Source: WHUA01 sp963711215
Lineage (GTDB): Bacteria; Pseudomonadota; Alphaproteobacteria; UBA8366
Assembly: GCA_963711215.1 (NCBI GenBank)
Contig: CAVQDH010000005.1
Span: 434,001-498,000 of the forward strand
DNA: 64,000 bases
Direction: 5' to 3'
The position numbers and the translations under genes are program-made. Shown one piece after another: positions 46,562-55,573 of this stretch; the stretch's first letter is position 1, and every line of letters begins with the position of its first letter. The notes below the pieces were generated by a model. The model saw nothing but the letters and a program-made list of their open reading frames with translations, made no database searches and was not told where the DNA came from.

Positions 46562-48658
46562 TCAGCGGGCGGCGTGCGCCGCGTTACCGCCGGCCTTGGC
46601 GATGGCGGTCAACACGGCATCCGTGGTCAGCAGCTCGGGCAAGGCGATGCCGTCCGGCGCCGAAGGGCCGTATACCGCGTTGAATGGGATGCCGTAGCGG
46701 CCGAAACGCGCCAGGTAGCGGGCGATCGCCGGATCGGGCCGGGTCCAGTCGGCACGCATCGTGACGACCGAGGGTTCGGCGAGCGCGGCGGCGACGGCCG
46801 TGTCGTCGAGGATAAGCCGCTTGTTGACCTGGCAGGTGATGCACCAATCGGCCGTCACGTCCACGAGAACGACCTTGCCCTGGTCGACGAGACCCTTCAC
46901 CGCGCCCTCGTCGAACGCGACCCAATGGTCCGTCGCCGCGACCCGTGTCGGCGGCGCCGGTGACTCCGCGCGAAACACCGGGACGAGCAACACGGCGACC
47001 GCCAGCCCGGCGACGATCACCCCCGAGTGCCGGCCGACGCGCGATTCCGGAAGCAGCTTGGCGCCCAGAACCATGGCGATCACCGCCAGCAGCACCGCGA
47101 CCGAGATCACCGCGTCCGCGCCGATCAGGCTGCGCAGCACGGTCAGCAGCCAGATCACCGCGGCGACGAGCGCCAGCGCCAGAATACGCCGCAGCACGAT
47201 CATCCACTTGCCGGGATGGGGCAGCCAGGACACCAGCCGGGGGAACGCCGCGATCGCGAGGTAGGGAAAGGCGAGCCCGATCCCGACCGCCAGCATGACC
47301 AGCGCTATTTCGGTTGGGCCGCGGCTGAGGGCGAACCCGACCGCCGTTCCGAGAAAGGGCGCCGTGCAGGGCGTCGCGAGAAGGGTGGCGAGCACGCCGG
47401 TCATGAAATGGCCGGCCAGCGAACTGCCGTGTCCATGCCGGACGGCAAAGTCCGCGAGCGGCCCCGGCAGCCTGATCTCGAAAAGGCCGAACAGGTTGGC
47501 CGCAAACAGCGTCAAGATGACGGCGAGCAGCACCAGGAACACGGGCTGCTGAAACTGAATGCCCCAGCCGACCGCCGCACCTGCTTCCTTGAGCCCGATC
47601 AGCGTGGCGGCGAGCACCAGGAACGAGGCGACGATGCCGGCCGCGGCCGCCAGGAAGCCGGTCCGGATCTTGCGCGCCGCGGCCCCGCCATAGCCCACGA
47701 CGCCGAGGAGCTTGATCGACAGCACCGGCAGGACGCAGGGCATCAGATTGAGGATCAGACCGCCAAGGAGCGCCAGCGCAAGAATGGCCAGGATCGTCCG
47801 GTCGGGCGCGGCGGCCTGCGGGACCGTCTGCCCGGGAGCGGGTACGGTCAAGACCGTCTCGAGCGACCGGTCGCCATCGACGAGCGTCACGCGAAGCGGC
47901 TTGCCCGCGAGATGGGCGGCGTCGAGGCCGCTTCCTTTCACGGTGAGGTCGGCGATGCGGCCACCACGCTCCAGCTTGACCGAAGGCCGATCGAAAACCG
48001 CGCCGTCCGGTCCCTCGATAAAGACATCCGGCGCCGCGAAGGCGGCCGTCGCCGTCGCCCGCATCGTCAGGACGAAGCCGGACGCCGCCGGCACGAGCGA
48101 GACCGGGGAAAGGGAAAGCCCGTGACGCCCATCCTTCGGCGGGACGCGGGCGGCGTAGCGCGCGAGCAGGTACGCCTCGGGCGACGGCGCGGCAGGCCCG
48201 GCCGGAATGGCCAGCGTCAGCATCGCCTCCTGCGGCACGCAGATTTGGGCACAGACGAGATAGCTCACCTTCGCCCGCGCGGAAACCGGACGGCCCGGCT
48301 CGCCGAGCCGCGCTTCGATCGGGAGGACGACCTCACCCTCGTAGCCCACTGTTTCCAGGCCGAAGACCGAGAAGCGCTCGGGGGCGGGCCAGGACACCGC
48401 GGTATCCGCGATATTGCGCGATCCGCTCCAATCGGCCCGCGGCGGCAATCCGGCATCCCCGGGCGAGCGCCAGTAGATCTTCCATCCGGGCTTCAGACGG
48501 AACTGGATACCCATTGGCACCGACGGCCTGTCCCCAACTCCGTCGACCGCGGCGATCAGCCGGACGCTCGCCTGAGCGGCCACGGACCAGTCGCTCGCCG
48601 CGGCAAAAGCCTGCGATCCGCCGGCGATCAGGCACGGCAGCAGAATGAAGGGCGCCAA
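46562..48658 (-). CDS. DsbD/ScsB-type thiol:disulfide interchange protein
   Basis: The 698-residue protein starts at TTG 48658 with GGAGG 3 bases upstream, a tight spacing. After a signal peptide (ends near AFAAA), a periplasmic domain carries SYLVCAQICVPQ. The central membrane domain has about eight helices and the paired cysteines LNLMPCVLPVLS and LATPCTAPFLGTA. The C-terminal thioredoxin domain has VTADWCITCQVNKR. It moves electrons from the cytoplasm to periplasmic thiols. The N-terminal layout is more like ScsB than classic DsbD. Confidence 0.9.
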   Translation of the reverse strand: MAPFILLPCLIAGGSQAFAAASDWSVAAQASVRLIAAVDGVGDRPSVPMGIQFRLKPGWKIYWRSPGDAGLPPRADWSGSRNIADTAVSWPAPERFSVFGLETVGYEGEVVLPIEARLGEPGRPVSARAKVSYLVCAQICVPQEAMLTLAIPAGPAAPSPEAYLLARYAARVPPKDGRHGLSLSPVSLVPAASGFVLTMRATATAAFAAPDVFIEGPDGAVFDRPSVKLERGGRIADLTVKGSGLDAAHLAGKPLRVTLVDGDRSLETVLTVPAPGQTVPQAAAPDRTILAILALALLGGLILNLMPCVLPVLSIKLLGVVGYGGAAARKIRTGFLAAAAGIVASFLVLAATLIGLKEAGAAVGWGIQFQQPVFLVLLAVILTLFAANLFGLFEIRLPGPLADFAVRHGHGSSLAGHFMTGVLATLLATPCTAPFLGTAVGFALSRGPTEIALVMLAVGIGLAFPYLAIAAFPRLVSWLPHPGKWMIVLRRILALALVAAVIWLLTVLRSLIGADAVISVAVLLAVIAMVLGAKLLPESRVGRHSGVIVAGLAVAVLLVPVFRAESPAPPTRVAATDHWVAFDEGAVKGLVDQGKVVLVDVTADWCITCQVNKRLILDDTAVAAALAEPSVVTMRADWTRPDPAIARYLARFGRYGIPFNAVYGPSAPDGIALPELLTTDAVLTAIAKAGGNAAHAAR

Positions 48659-48836
48659 TATCCTCCGAAGAGTCGGTCACGCTAGTCGATTTGCCTTCTA
48701 ATCATTTGATTTTCCGGCCGGTCCCGCATCGGCCTCCTCTGGTATACTCCGCCGGCCGCGGGATTTCCCTTCAAATCTGAGTGCGCGCGCAGCAGAGCCA
48801 GCCGGGGCGCGATCGGATACCGTCTTACGATTCAAT

Positions 48837-48865
48837 TTGAATATCCACCGGGCTATCATTATTTC
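48837..48865 (+). promoter_or_regulatory. Promoter of yqgE with a dyad over the -35
   Basis: TTGAAT (48837-48842), 17 bases and TATTTC (48860-48865) precede yqgE. A perfect dyad ATTCAA-T-TTGAAT (48830-48842) covers the -35 and could be an operator. The remaining part of the 242-base gap (48659-48900) shows nothing else convincing. Confidence 0.4.
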
Positions 48866-48900
48866 ATCACTGTGCGCTCGCGCGGAGAGAGTTAACGACG

Positions 48901-49491
48901 ATGGACGTTTTCGATATCAAGCACGGCGGCTCGGAAAGCGGATATCTCACCGGGCAATTGCTCATCGCCATGCCCAACATGCGCGATCCGCGGTTCGAGA
49001 AGACCGTCATCTATATGTGCGTCCATAACGCCGAAGGCGCGGTCGGCCTCGTGGTCAATCGCCAGATCGAAAGCATCACTTTTCCGGATTTGCTGCGGCA
49101 ATTGAACATCGAGCCGTCGGATACGCCCCCGGATCTGCCGATCCATTTCGGCGGGCCCGTCGAGACAGGGCGCGGCTTCGTGCTGCACAGCGCCGACTAC
49201 GGTCAGACCGGCACGATCATGGTCGGCGACCTGATCGGTCTTACCGCGACGGTCGATATCCTGAAGGATATGGCGGCCCATCGCGGACCGAAGAATTCGC
49301 TGCTTGCCCTCGGTTATGCCGGATGGGGGCCCGGCCAGCTCGATGGCGAGATCCAGCAGAATGCCTGGCTCAACGTGCCGGCGGATGATGGCCTGATCTT
49401 CGATTCCGCCATCGACACGAAATGGACCCGGGCGATTGCCAAGATCGGCATCGATCCATCCCTGCTGTCCGGCGACGCCGGCCACGCTTAA
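48901..49491 (+). CDS. YqgE/AlgH family protein (UPF0301)
   Basis: The 196-residue protein has the family blocks YLTGQLLIAMPNMRDPRFEK, GAVGLVVNRQ and HFGGPVETGRGFVLH, plus LGYAGWGPGQLDGEI. The fold is known but the biochemical role is not; AlgH was linked to alginate regulation in Pseudomonas. The gene overlaps the convergent GNAT gene by four bases. Confidence 0.93.
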   Translation: MDVFDIKHGGSESGYLTGQLLIAMPNMRDPRFEKTVIYMCVHNAEGAVGLVVNRQIESITFPDLLRQLNIEPSDTPPDLPIHFGGPVETGRGFVLHSADYGQTGTIMVGDLIGLTATVDILKDMAAHRGPKNSLLALGYAGWGPGQLDGEIQQNAWLNVPADDGLIFDSAIDTKWTRAIAKIGIDPSLLSGDAGHA

Positions 49492-50105
49492 GCATAAAGC
49501 GACGTCGCCCGCCGCACGACGGATGGGCGCGGATCGTCCCGCAGGATGGCGTGCATCACATGGTCCTGCCAGCGCCCGTTGATGCAAAGATAGCGGCGCG
49601 CGACCCCTTCCTCCTTGAACCCCAGCTTACGCAACAAATGCCGGCTTGCGTCGTTGTGCAAGAGGCAGGCCGCCTCCACGCGATTGAGCCCGAGCGTCTC
49701 GAAGGCGAAGTGGAGCAGGAGCCCGACCGCTTCCGACATATAGCCCTTACCGGCATAAGGCTCTCCCATCCAATAGCCGACGCTTCCGCTCTGCGACACG
49801 CCGCGCCGCACGTTCGAAAGCGTAATGCCGCCCAGAAGCTGGTTGGTGCCCTGGTCGAACACGAAGAAGGCGAAGCCGACGCGCAAGCGCCAGTCCTCGC
49901 AGAATCGGCGGTATCGGCGCCGGTACGCCGCGCCGGTCGTCGCATCCGATGGCCAGGACGGCTCCCACGGAATCAGGAAATCGCGGCTGATGCGGCGGAG
50001 AGCCATCCACTGCCGCTCGTCGCCGCGCCGCGGCGGCCGGATATACACGGTGGGGCCATCGATGCGAACCGAGGGCATCCGATTGGCAAGTAACCCGAAC
50101 ATCAT
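49488..50105 (-). CDS. GNAT N-acetyltransferase, RimJ/RimL-like
   Basis: The 205-residue protein carries the acetyl-CoA-binding region VGYWMGEPYAGKGYMSEAVG and the RimJ-type LNRVEAACLLHNDASRHLLR. It opens with VYIRPPRRGDERQW. It probably acetylates a protein N terminus such as a ribosomal protein; small-molecule substrates remain possible. It lies 21 bases after the M16 peptidase gene in a thrC-M16-GNAT unit typical of Rhodospirillales-like genomes. Confidence 0.88.
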   Translation of the reverse strand: MMFGLLANRMPSVRIDGPTVYIRPPRRGDERQWMALRRISRDFLIPWEPSWPSDATTGAAYRRRYRRFCEDWRLRVGFAFFVFDQGTNQLLGGITLSNVRRGVSQSGSVGYWMGEPYAGKGYMSEAVGLLLHFAFETLGLNRVEAACLLHNDASRHLLRKLGFKEEGVARRYLCINGRWQDHVMHAILRDDPRPSVVRRATSLYA

Positions 50106-50126
50106 CGCGTGCCGGAAAGAAGTCGC

Positions 50127-51386
50127 CTAACCAACAAGCATACTGGATATGTCTGAGAAAGCTGGCAACTGGTCGGAGGGACCGATGGCGGTAACCGTTG
50201 GTTTGCTGGAAAAAATTCGGTGCGCGACGCGCATGATCGCCTCGCTGTCGATCGCCTCGATTCGCCGCACCTGCTCATCGATCGGAATCGGCGCGCCGAA
50301 GACCAGCGTCTGCTGGCCGAGCTGGTCACAGCGTGAGCCGGTCGACTCCAGCGACATCAGCGTGCCGGCCTTGAGCTGATTGCGGGTGCGGCACAGTTCC
50401 GCCTCCTGGAGCGAGCCCGGCAGCTTGCGGATCTCCGCGCAGATCGCCTCGACGAGCTCTTTCGCCTCGTCGGCGCCGGTACCGGCATAGATGCCGAACA
50501 GGCCGCTGTCGGCATAGTAGGAGGCGAAGGAATAAATCGAATAGACCAGGCCGCGCCGCTCGCGGATCTCCTGGAACAGCCTCGACGACATACCGCCGCC
50601 GAGCAAGGTCGTCAGCGCCGTCGCGGCGTAGAAGTCCTCGTCATTGTAGGGAACGCCCGCGAAGCCGAGCACGAGATGAAGCTGCTCGAGATCGCGGGAG
50701 TCGCGGAAATCGCCGCCGGTGTAACGTGCCTTCTCGCATTCGAGCCCGCCGTTGCTCGCGCGGCCGCCGAACAGCGCCTGGGCGCGCTCCACGAGCTTGT
50801 CGTGGTCGATGCGGCCGGCAGCGGCCAGCACCATGCGGTCGCTCGAATAGGTCTTGCGCATGTAGTCGGTAAGCGACTGGCGCGACATGCGGCCCACGAC
50901 CTTCGGACAGCCGAGCACCGGTCGGCCGATTGCCTGGTCGGGGAAGGCGGTGGATTGGAAATGATCGAAAATCAGGTCGTCGGGCGTATCGTGCGCCTGG
51001 CCGATCTCCTGCAGGACGACGGCGCATTCGCGCCGCAGCTCCTCTTCATCGAAAGTCGCGTTGAGCAGAATATCGGCGACGAGGTCGAGCGCCAGCCCGA
51101 CATCCTCTTTCATCACCTTGGCGTAATAGACCGTGCTTTCGCGGCCCGTATAGGCGTTGAGATGCCCGCCGACCGCTTCGATCTGCTCGGCGATGTCGGT
51201 GGCGCTTCGCGTCTCGGTGCCTTTGAAGGCCATATGCTCCAGCAGATGCGCGACCCCGTTCACGTCGGGCGTCTCATTCCGGGTGCCGGCCCCGACCCAG
51301 ACCCCGACGGAAGCAGTCTCGACCGACGGCATGTCGTGCGTAACGACCCTGAGCCCGTTGTTCAGCGTGGTGAGCCGGCCGGTCAC
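50127..51386 (-). CDS. M16-family zinc peptidase (mitochondrial processing peptidase-like)
   Basis: The 419-residue protein starts at GTG 51386, overlapping the thrC stop (GTGA). The inverted zinc motif His-x-x-Glu-His is in AHLLEHMAFKGT, with the distal Glu region EEELRRECAVVLQEI. The C-terminal domain includes GGGMSSRLFQEIRERRGLVY. It is the bacterial single-chain counterpart of the MPP beta subunit. Substrates are unknown. Coupling to thrC is conserved in the class without an explained reason. Confidence 0.93.
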   Translation of the reverse strand: MTGRLTTLNNGLRVVTHDMPSVETASVGVWVGAGTRNETPDVNGVAHLLEHMAFKGTETRSATDIAEQIEAVGGHLNAYTGRESTVYYAKVMKEDVGLALDLVADILLNATFDEEELRRECAVVLQEIGQAHDTPDDLIFDHFQSTAFPDQAIGRPVLGCPKVVGRMSRQSLTDYMRKTYSSDRMVLAAAGRIDHDKLVERAQALFGGRASNGGLECEKARYTGGDFRDSRDLEQLHLVLGFAGVPYNDEDFYAATALTTLLGGGMSSRLFQEIRERRGLVYSIYSFASYYADSGLFGIYAGTGADEAKELVEAICAEIRKLPGSLQEAELCRTRNQLKAGTLMSLESTGSRCDQLGQQTLVFGAPIPIDEQVRRIEAIDSEAIMRVAHRIFSSKPTVTAIGPSDQLPAFSDISSMLVG

Positions 51387-52789
51387 GCGGCACCCCTCAG
51401 GCCCACATTCTGGCGGATGAAGCCGCTGATGGCCGCCAGATCGTTCGGCAGAACGGTGAAGCGCTCCGCGCGGTCGTAGAGGTCGGCGAGACGGTTCGGC
51501 AACTCCGGGCGAATTCCGGTCGCCGCTTCGACGGCATCCGGAAACTTGGCGGCGTGCGCCGTCGCCAGGGCCACCATCGGCACCGAGGGATCGCCCCGCC
51601 GGGCACGCGCCGCATCGATGCCGACCGCGGTATGCGGATCCACCAGCTCCCCGGTTTTCGCGAACATCTCGGCGATCACCGCCTTGGTGCGCTCGTCGTC
51701 GACCCGGTGGCCATGGAAAAGCCCGCTCGCGTTGCGCCATTGCGCCTTGTCCAGCGGCAGGCGGCCGGAGGTCCGGAAGGCCGCCATCGTCTGGGTGACT
51801 GCCGCGCCGTCGCGGTCGAGCAGGTCGAACAGCAGCCGTTCGAAATTGCTCGACACCTGGATATCCATGCTGGGCGACAGGCTCGGCTGCACCGTGGCGA
51901 CGGACATGTCGTTCTGCTCGAAAAAGCGGAACAGGATGTCGTTGCGGTTGGACCCGACGACAAATCCTTCGACCGGCAGCCCCATCGCCTGCGCGGCATA
52001 GCCGGCGAAAACGTTGCCGAAATTCCCACTCGGCACGGCGAAGCTGACCGCGCGGTCCGGGGCGCCGAGCGACAGCCCTGCCCAGAAGTAATAGACGATC
52101 TGCGCCATGATGCGCGCCCAGTTGATCGAATTGACCGCGGACAGGCGCAGCTCGCGACGCAGCGCCGCGTCGTTGAACATCGCCTTCACCAGGTCCTGGC
52201 AATCGTCGAAGGTGCCTTCGACCGCGACGGTCCAGACGTTCGGAGACGCCACCGTCGTCATCTGCCGGCGCTGCACCTCCGACACGCGCCCGTGCGGATA
52301 CAGAATGAATATCTCGACCGCGTCACGGTCGCGGCAGGCCTCGATGGCGGCCGAGCCGGTGTCGCCCGACGTCGCGCCCACGATGGTGATCCGCTCGCCG
52401 CGCTTGGTCAGGACATGGTCGAACAGGCGGCCGAGCAGCTGCAGCGCAACGTCCTTGAAGGCGAGCGTCGGCCCGTGGAAAAGCTCCTGAACCCAGAGGT
52501 TGGCGTCGATCTGGCGCAGCGGGGTCACCGCTTGATGGCCAAAGTCGTCGTAGGTGTCATGGACGATGCCGGCGAATTCCTTCGCCGCGATGCGGCCGTC
52601 CACGAAGGGCGTCATCACGCGCACCGCCAGATCGCTGTAGGAGAGACCGCGCATCGCGCGCAATTCGTCGGCGCTGAAGCGCGGCCAGGCCTCGGGCAGA
52701 TAGAGGCCGCCGTCTTCCGCGAGACCGGCGAGCAAAACCTCATCAAAGGCGAGCGCGGGCGCTTTTCCGCGGGTACTTATATAGCGCAA
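51383..52789 (-). CDS. thrC: Threonine synthase
   Basis: The 468-residue PLP enzyme starts at TTG 52789; RYISTRGKAPALAFDEVLL follows as in other ThrC, and GGGAGA lies just upstream. The PLP lysine is in GPTLAFKDVALQLLG and the phosphate loop in GATSGDTGSAA. It converts O-phosphohomoserine to threonine. The upstream 116 bases contain a palindrome over the probable -10. Confidence 0.95.
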   Translation of the reverse strand: MRYISTRGKAPALAFDEVLLAGLAEDGGLYLPEAWPRFSADELRAMRGLSYSDLAVRVMTPFVDGRIAAKEFAGIVHDTYDDFGHQAVTPLRQIDANLWVQELFHGPTLAFKDVALQLLGRLFDHVLTKRGERITIVGATSGDTGSAAIEACRDRDAVEIFILYPHGRVSEVQRRQMTTVASPNVWTVAVEGTFDDCQDLVKAMFNDAALRRELRLSAVNSINWARIMAQIVYYFWAGLSLGAPDRAVSFAVPSGNFGNVFAGYAAQAMGLPVEGFVVGSNRNDILFRFFEQNDMSVATVQPSLSPSMDIQVSSNFERLLFDLLDRDGAAVTQTMAAFRTSGRLPLDKAQWRNASGLFHGHRVDDERTKAVIAEMFAKTGELVDPHTAVGIDAARARRGDPSVPMVALATAHAAKFPDAVEAATGIRPELPNRLADLYDRAERFTVLPNDLAAISGFIRQNVGLRGAA

Positions 52790-52807
52790 GGGCGATCTCC
52801 CACTCGA

Positions 52808-52824
52808 GTCTAGGTAACCTAGAC
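52808..52824. promoter_or_regulatory. Perfect 17-base palindrome upstream of thrC
   Basis: GTCTAGGT-A-ACCTAGAC has eight-base arms around a single central base. On the minus strand TTGCCC plus 17 bases reaches TAGGTT inside the palindrome, so a bound dimer would block the -10. No obvious other function. Confidence 0.4.
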
Positions 52825-52905
52825 CCGCAACGTAGGTCGGGCAAGTATTGGCATCACAGGGCAAATCCGGCCTTTCGAGCGGGCGGCCGAGGCCCGGTGC
52901 CGGCG

Positions 52906-54411
52906 TCAGCCGTCGAGGTAGCGCCGGCGCAGATGCCGCTTGAACGCGGTCGCATCCAGCGGCCGGCCGGTCGCCTCCACGAGCAGCGCATCGGTCGAGA
53001 GGCGCGAGCCTTGCGCATGGACGTTGCGGCGGAGCCACGCCATCAGCGGCGCGAAATCACCCCGCGCGAGGCCCGGCAGGACCGCCGGCTCGTCCCTCAC
53101 CGCCGCGTCGAAGATCTGCGCCGCGGCGAGCGCGCCCAGCGTATAGGTCGGAAAATACCCCCACGCTCCGGAATACCAGTGGATGTCCTGGAGGCAGCCG
53201 CGGCGGTCGTCCGGCGGCGTGATGCCGAGCAGTCCCCGGATGCCCTCGTTCCAGGCGCCCGGCAGATCAGCGATCACGAGGTCGCCCGACAGCAGGGCCG
53301 TCTCCAGCCGGTAGCGCAGGATGACATGGGCCGGATAGGTCACCTCGTCCGCGTCGACGCGGATGTGCCCGGGCTCGACGCGAATGGCCAGACGATGCAG
53401 GTTCGCCTTCTCCCAGGCTCCGCCTTTGCCGCCGAACGCCTGCCTGAGCCGCGGCGCCGCCCATTCGTAAAATTCGCGCGACCGGCATGCCTGCATCTCG
53501 ACAAGCAGCGACTGGCTCTCGTGCACCACCATGCCGCGCGCGCGGCCGACCGGCTGGTAGCGCCAATCCGCCGGGCGTCCGCGCTCATACATCGCGTGCC
53601 CGGTCTCATGCAGTACGGCCATCAGCCCGTCGCTGAAATCATCCTCGTTGAAGCGGACCGTGATGCGGGTATCCTCCGGCACGCCGCTCGAAAAGGGATG
53701 CGCGCTCTCGTCCATGCGCGCGCTCTCGAAATCCAGCCCGACCGCGACCGCCATCTCTCGGCATAGCGCGCGCTGGGTATCGATCGCGAAGGGCCCTTCC
53801 GGCTTTTGCGGCGCGGCCGAAGCCGCCTGATGCGCCAGGACCTCGTCGAGAAAGCCCGGGAGAAACGCCGACAGATCGTCGAACAGGGCGTCGATGGCGG
53901 CCGTATTGCCGCCAGGCTCGTATTCCGAAAGCAGCGCATCGTAGAGCGACCCGCCGAGCGCCGCGGCGCGCGCTGCCGCCGTCTCACGGGTCAGGTCGAG
54001 CACGGTCTGCAGCTCAGCGCGGACGGCGGCGAAATCGCTGTTCCGCCGCGCGTCGCGCCAAGTGATCTCGCACATCGAGCTTGCCCGGCTGTGGGCGGCG
54101 ACGAGGTCCTCGGGCACGGCATCCGCCTGATCGGCAATCCGGCGCATTTCGCGCAGATTGGCGCTTTGCCAAGGGTCGAGGCCCGACGCGCGCGCCTCCG
54201 CATCGGCCAGCAGCGTCGCGACATCGGGCGCGGTGAGCCGCTCGTGCCGCAGCACCTCGAGCCGGGCCAGCTGCTCGGACCGGGCTTCCGCTCCGCCTGG
54301 CGGCATCATCGTCGCCTGATCCCAGTGCAGCATCCGGATCGTGTCGCCAAGCACGGCGATATCGTGGAAGCGCCGTTCGAGGCGCTTATAGGCATCGAAT
54401 GCGTTCGGCAT
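52906..54411 (-). CDS. M32-family carboxypeptidase (Taq type)
   Basis: The 501-residue metallopeptidase has the zinc motif HETGH in VLHETGHAMYERGRP. Downstream it shows HESQSLLVEMQACRSREFYEW and YPAHVILRYRLE, and DIHWYSGAWGYFPTYTLGAL near the C terminus, all M32 hallmarks. It removes C-terminal residues from peptides in the cytoplasm. It sits between surf1 and thrC on the same strand, 30 bases after surf1, and may be co-transcribed with the oxidase cluster. Confidence 0.94.
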   Translation of the reverse strand: MPNAFDAYKRLERRFHDIAVLGDTIRMLHWDQATMMPPGGAEARSEQLARLEVLRHERLTAPDVATLLADAEARASGLDPWQSANLREMRRIADQADAVPEDLVAAHSRASSMCEITWRDARRNSDFAAVRAELQTVLDLTRETAAARAAALGGSLYDALLSEYEPGGNTAAIDALFDDLSAFLPGFLDEVLAHQAASAAPQKPEGPFAIDTQRALCREMAVAVGLDFESARMDESAHPFSSGVPEDTRITVRFNEDDFSDGLMAVLHETGHAMYERGRPADWRYQPVGRARGMVVHESQSLLVEMQACRSREFYEWAAPRLRQAFGGKGGAWEKANLHRLAIRVEPGHIRVDADEVTYPAHVILRYRLETALLSGDLVIADLPGAWNEGIRGLLGITPPDDRRGCLQDIHWYSGAWGYFPTYTLGALAAAQIFDAAVRDEPAVLPGLARGDFAPLMAWLRRNVHAQGSRLSTDALLVEATGRPLDATAFKRHLRRRYLDG

Positions 54412-54441
54412 GGCGGTGTCCGGTGAAAGCCGTTCCTCTGC

Positions 54442-55143
54442 TCAGGTCTTCTGCTGACGATGGTAGAGGATGTAGATCACGAGCAGCGCCACGGCCAGGC
54501 TGTACCAGGTGATGGCGTATTGCAGATGATTGTTGGGCAGATCAAGGCGCCATTGCCCGCCCTTGGGATATCCGCCCGGCACGGGAACCGCATCCGCGAC
54601 GACATAATAGCCGGGCCGCAGCGCCAGCCCCGCCTTCTTGGCCATCGCCGGTACGTCGACGAAATACCAGGTGTTCTTCGCCGGCTCGTTGTCGGGGACA
54701 AAGAAGCCCTTATGCTTTTGCAGCCTTACGATGCCGTTGACCGTCACCGGCCCCTTGATTTGGCCGCCCGGTCGGCGCGCCGGGTCGCGTCCTTCAAAGG
54801 GCACCCAGCCCCGGTCGATGAGGATCGCCGTCGACCCGTCGGCGGGTACGAGCGGCGTCATGATATGGAATCCCGACTCGCCATACAGCGAGCGGCCGAC
54901 GAGATAGAGCTCGTCGTCGATCCGGTAACGACCCGTGACGCGGACCCGCCGGAACTCGAACGCCTCCAGATCGTCGCCTGCGGCCGGCGGCGCCACCGCC
55001 GTCGCGACGGACCGGTTGTGCAGCTTGTCCAGGAGATCCTGCTTCCACTGCAGGCGGTGCAGTTGCCACGTGCCAAGGGCGATGAGGGCGGCAAGCGCCG
55101 GCACCGTGAAAAGCGTTGGCCAGAGGGTGGGACGGAAGGCCAC
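54442..55143 (-). CDS. SURF1-family cytochrome oxidase assembly protein
   Basis: The 233-residue protein has an N-terminal membrane helix (LFTVPALAALIALGTWQLHR, with the family motif GTWQLHRLQWK) and a C-terminal one (YAITWYSLAVALLVIYILYH). The central periplasmic domain includes ILIDRGWVPF. SURF1 aids haem a insertion into subunit I. It lies 9 bases after the DUF983 gene. Confidence 0.93.
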   Translation of the reverse strand: MAFRPTLWPTLFTVPALAALIALGTWQLHRLQWKQDLLDKLHNRSVATAVAPPAAGDDLEAFEFRRVRVTGRYRIDDELYLVGRSLYGESGFHIMTPLVPADGSTAILIDRGWVPFEGRDPARRPGGQIKGPVTVNGIVRLQKHKGFFVPDNEPAKNTWYFVDVPAMAKKAGLALRPGYYVVADAVPVPGGYPKGGQWRLDLPNNHLQYAITWYSLAVALLVIYILYHRQQKT

Positions 55144-55152
55144 CAGTGCTCC

Positions 55153-55536
55153 CTATTTATCGTCCGTGAAAGTGTGCTGCCCGGTGTCGCCGGCGCGGTT
55201 GCGGTACTGCAGCGCGATCAGCGTCGCCTTGAAGGGCCGCAGAAGCGCAAGCGAGAAGATCAGTATCGCAGGCCCCCACAACACCATGTGCACCCAATAG
55301 GGCGGCGAGAAGGTGAATTCCACCCAGAAGGCGAGCGCCGTGATGATCGGTCCGACGATGAAGATCACGAACACCGCGGGCCCGTCCCCGCTATCGGCCG
55401 ACTTCAAGTCGAGGCCGCAGGAAGAGCATGTCGCCGCGACCGTGAGGAAGCCGTCGAAGAGCGGACCGATGCCGCAACGTGGGCACCGGCAATGCAGCCC
55501 GACATAGAAGGGCGAGACCACAGGGTACGTCTTCAC
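55153..55536 (-). CDS. DUF983 membrane protein
   Basis: The 127-residue protein has two Cys pairs at the N terminus (GLHCRCPRCGIGPLF and ATCSSCGLDL), a zinc-ribbon-like arrangement, followed by two membrane helices. DUF983 genes regularly sit between ctaE and surf1 in alphaproteobacteria. A role in oxidase assembly or metal handling is inferred from location only. Confidence 0.88.
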   Translation of the reverse strand: MKTYPVVSPFYVGLHCRCPRCGIGPLFDGFLTVAATCSSCGLDLKSADSGDGPAVFVIFIVGPIITALAFWVEFTFSPPYWVHMVLWGPAILIFSLALLRPFKATLIALQYRNRAGDTGQHTFTDDK

Positions 55537-55573
55537 GGCCGTACCATGCGGTAAACGCGGGGTTCGAGAGTCC

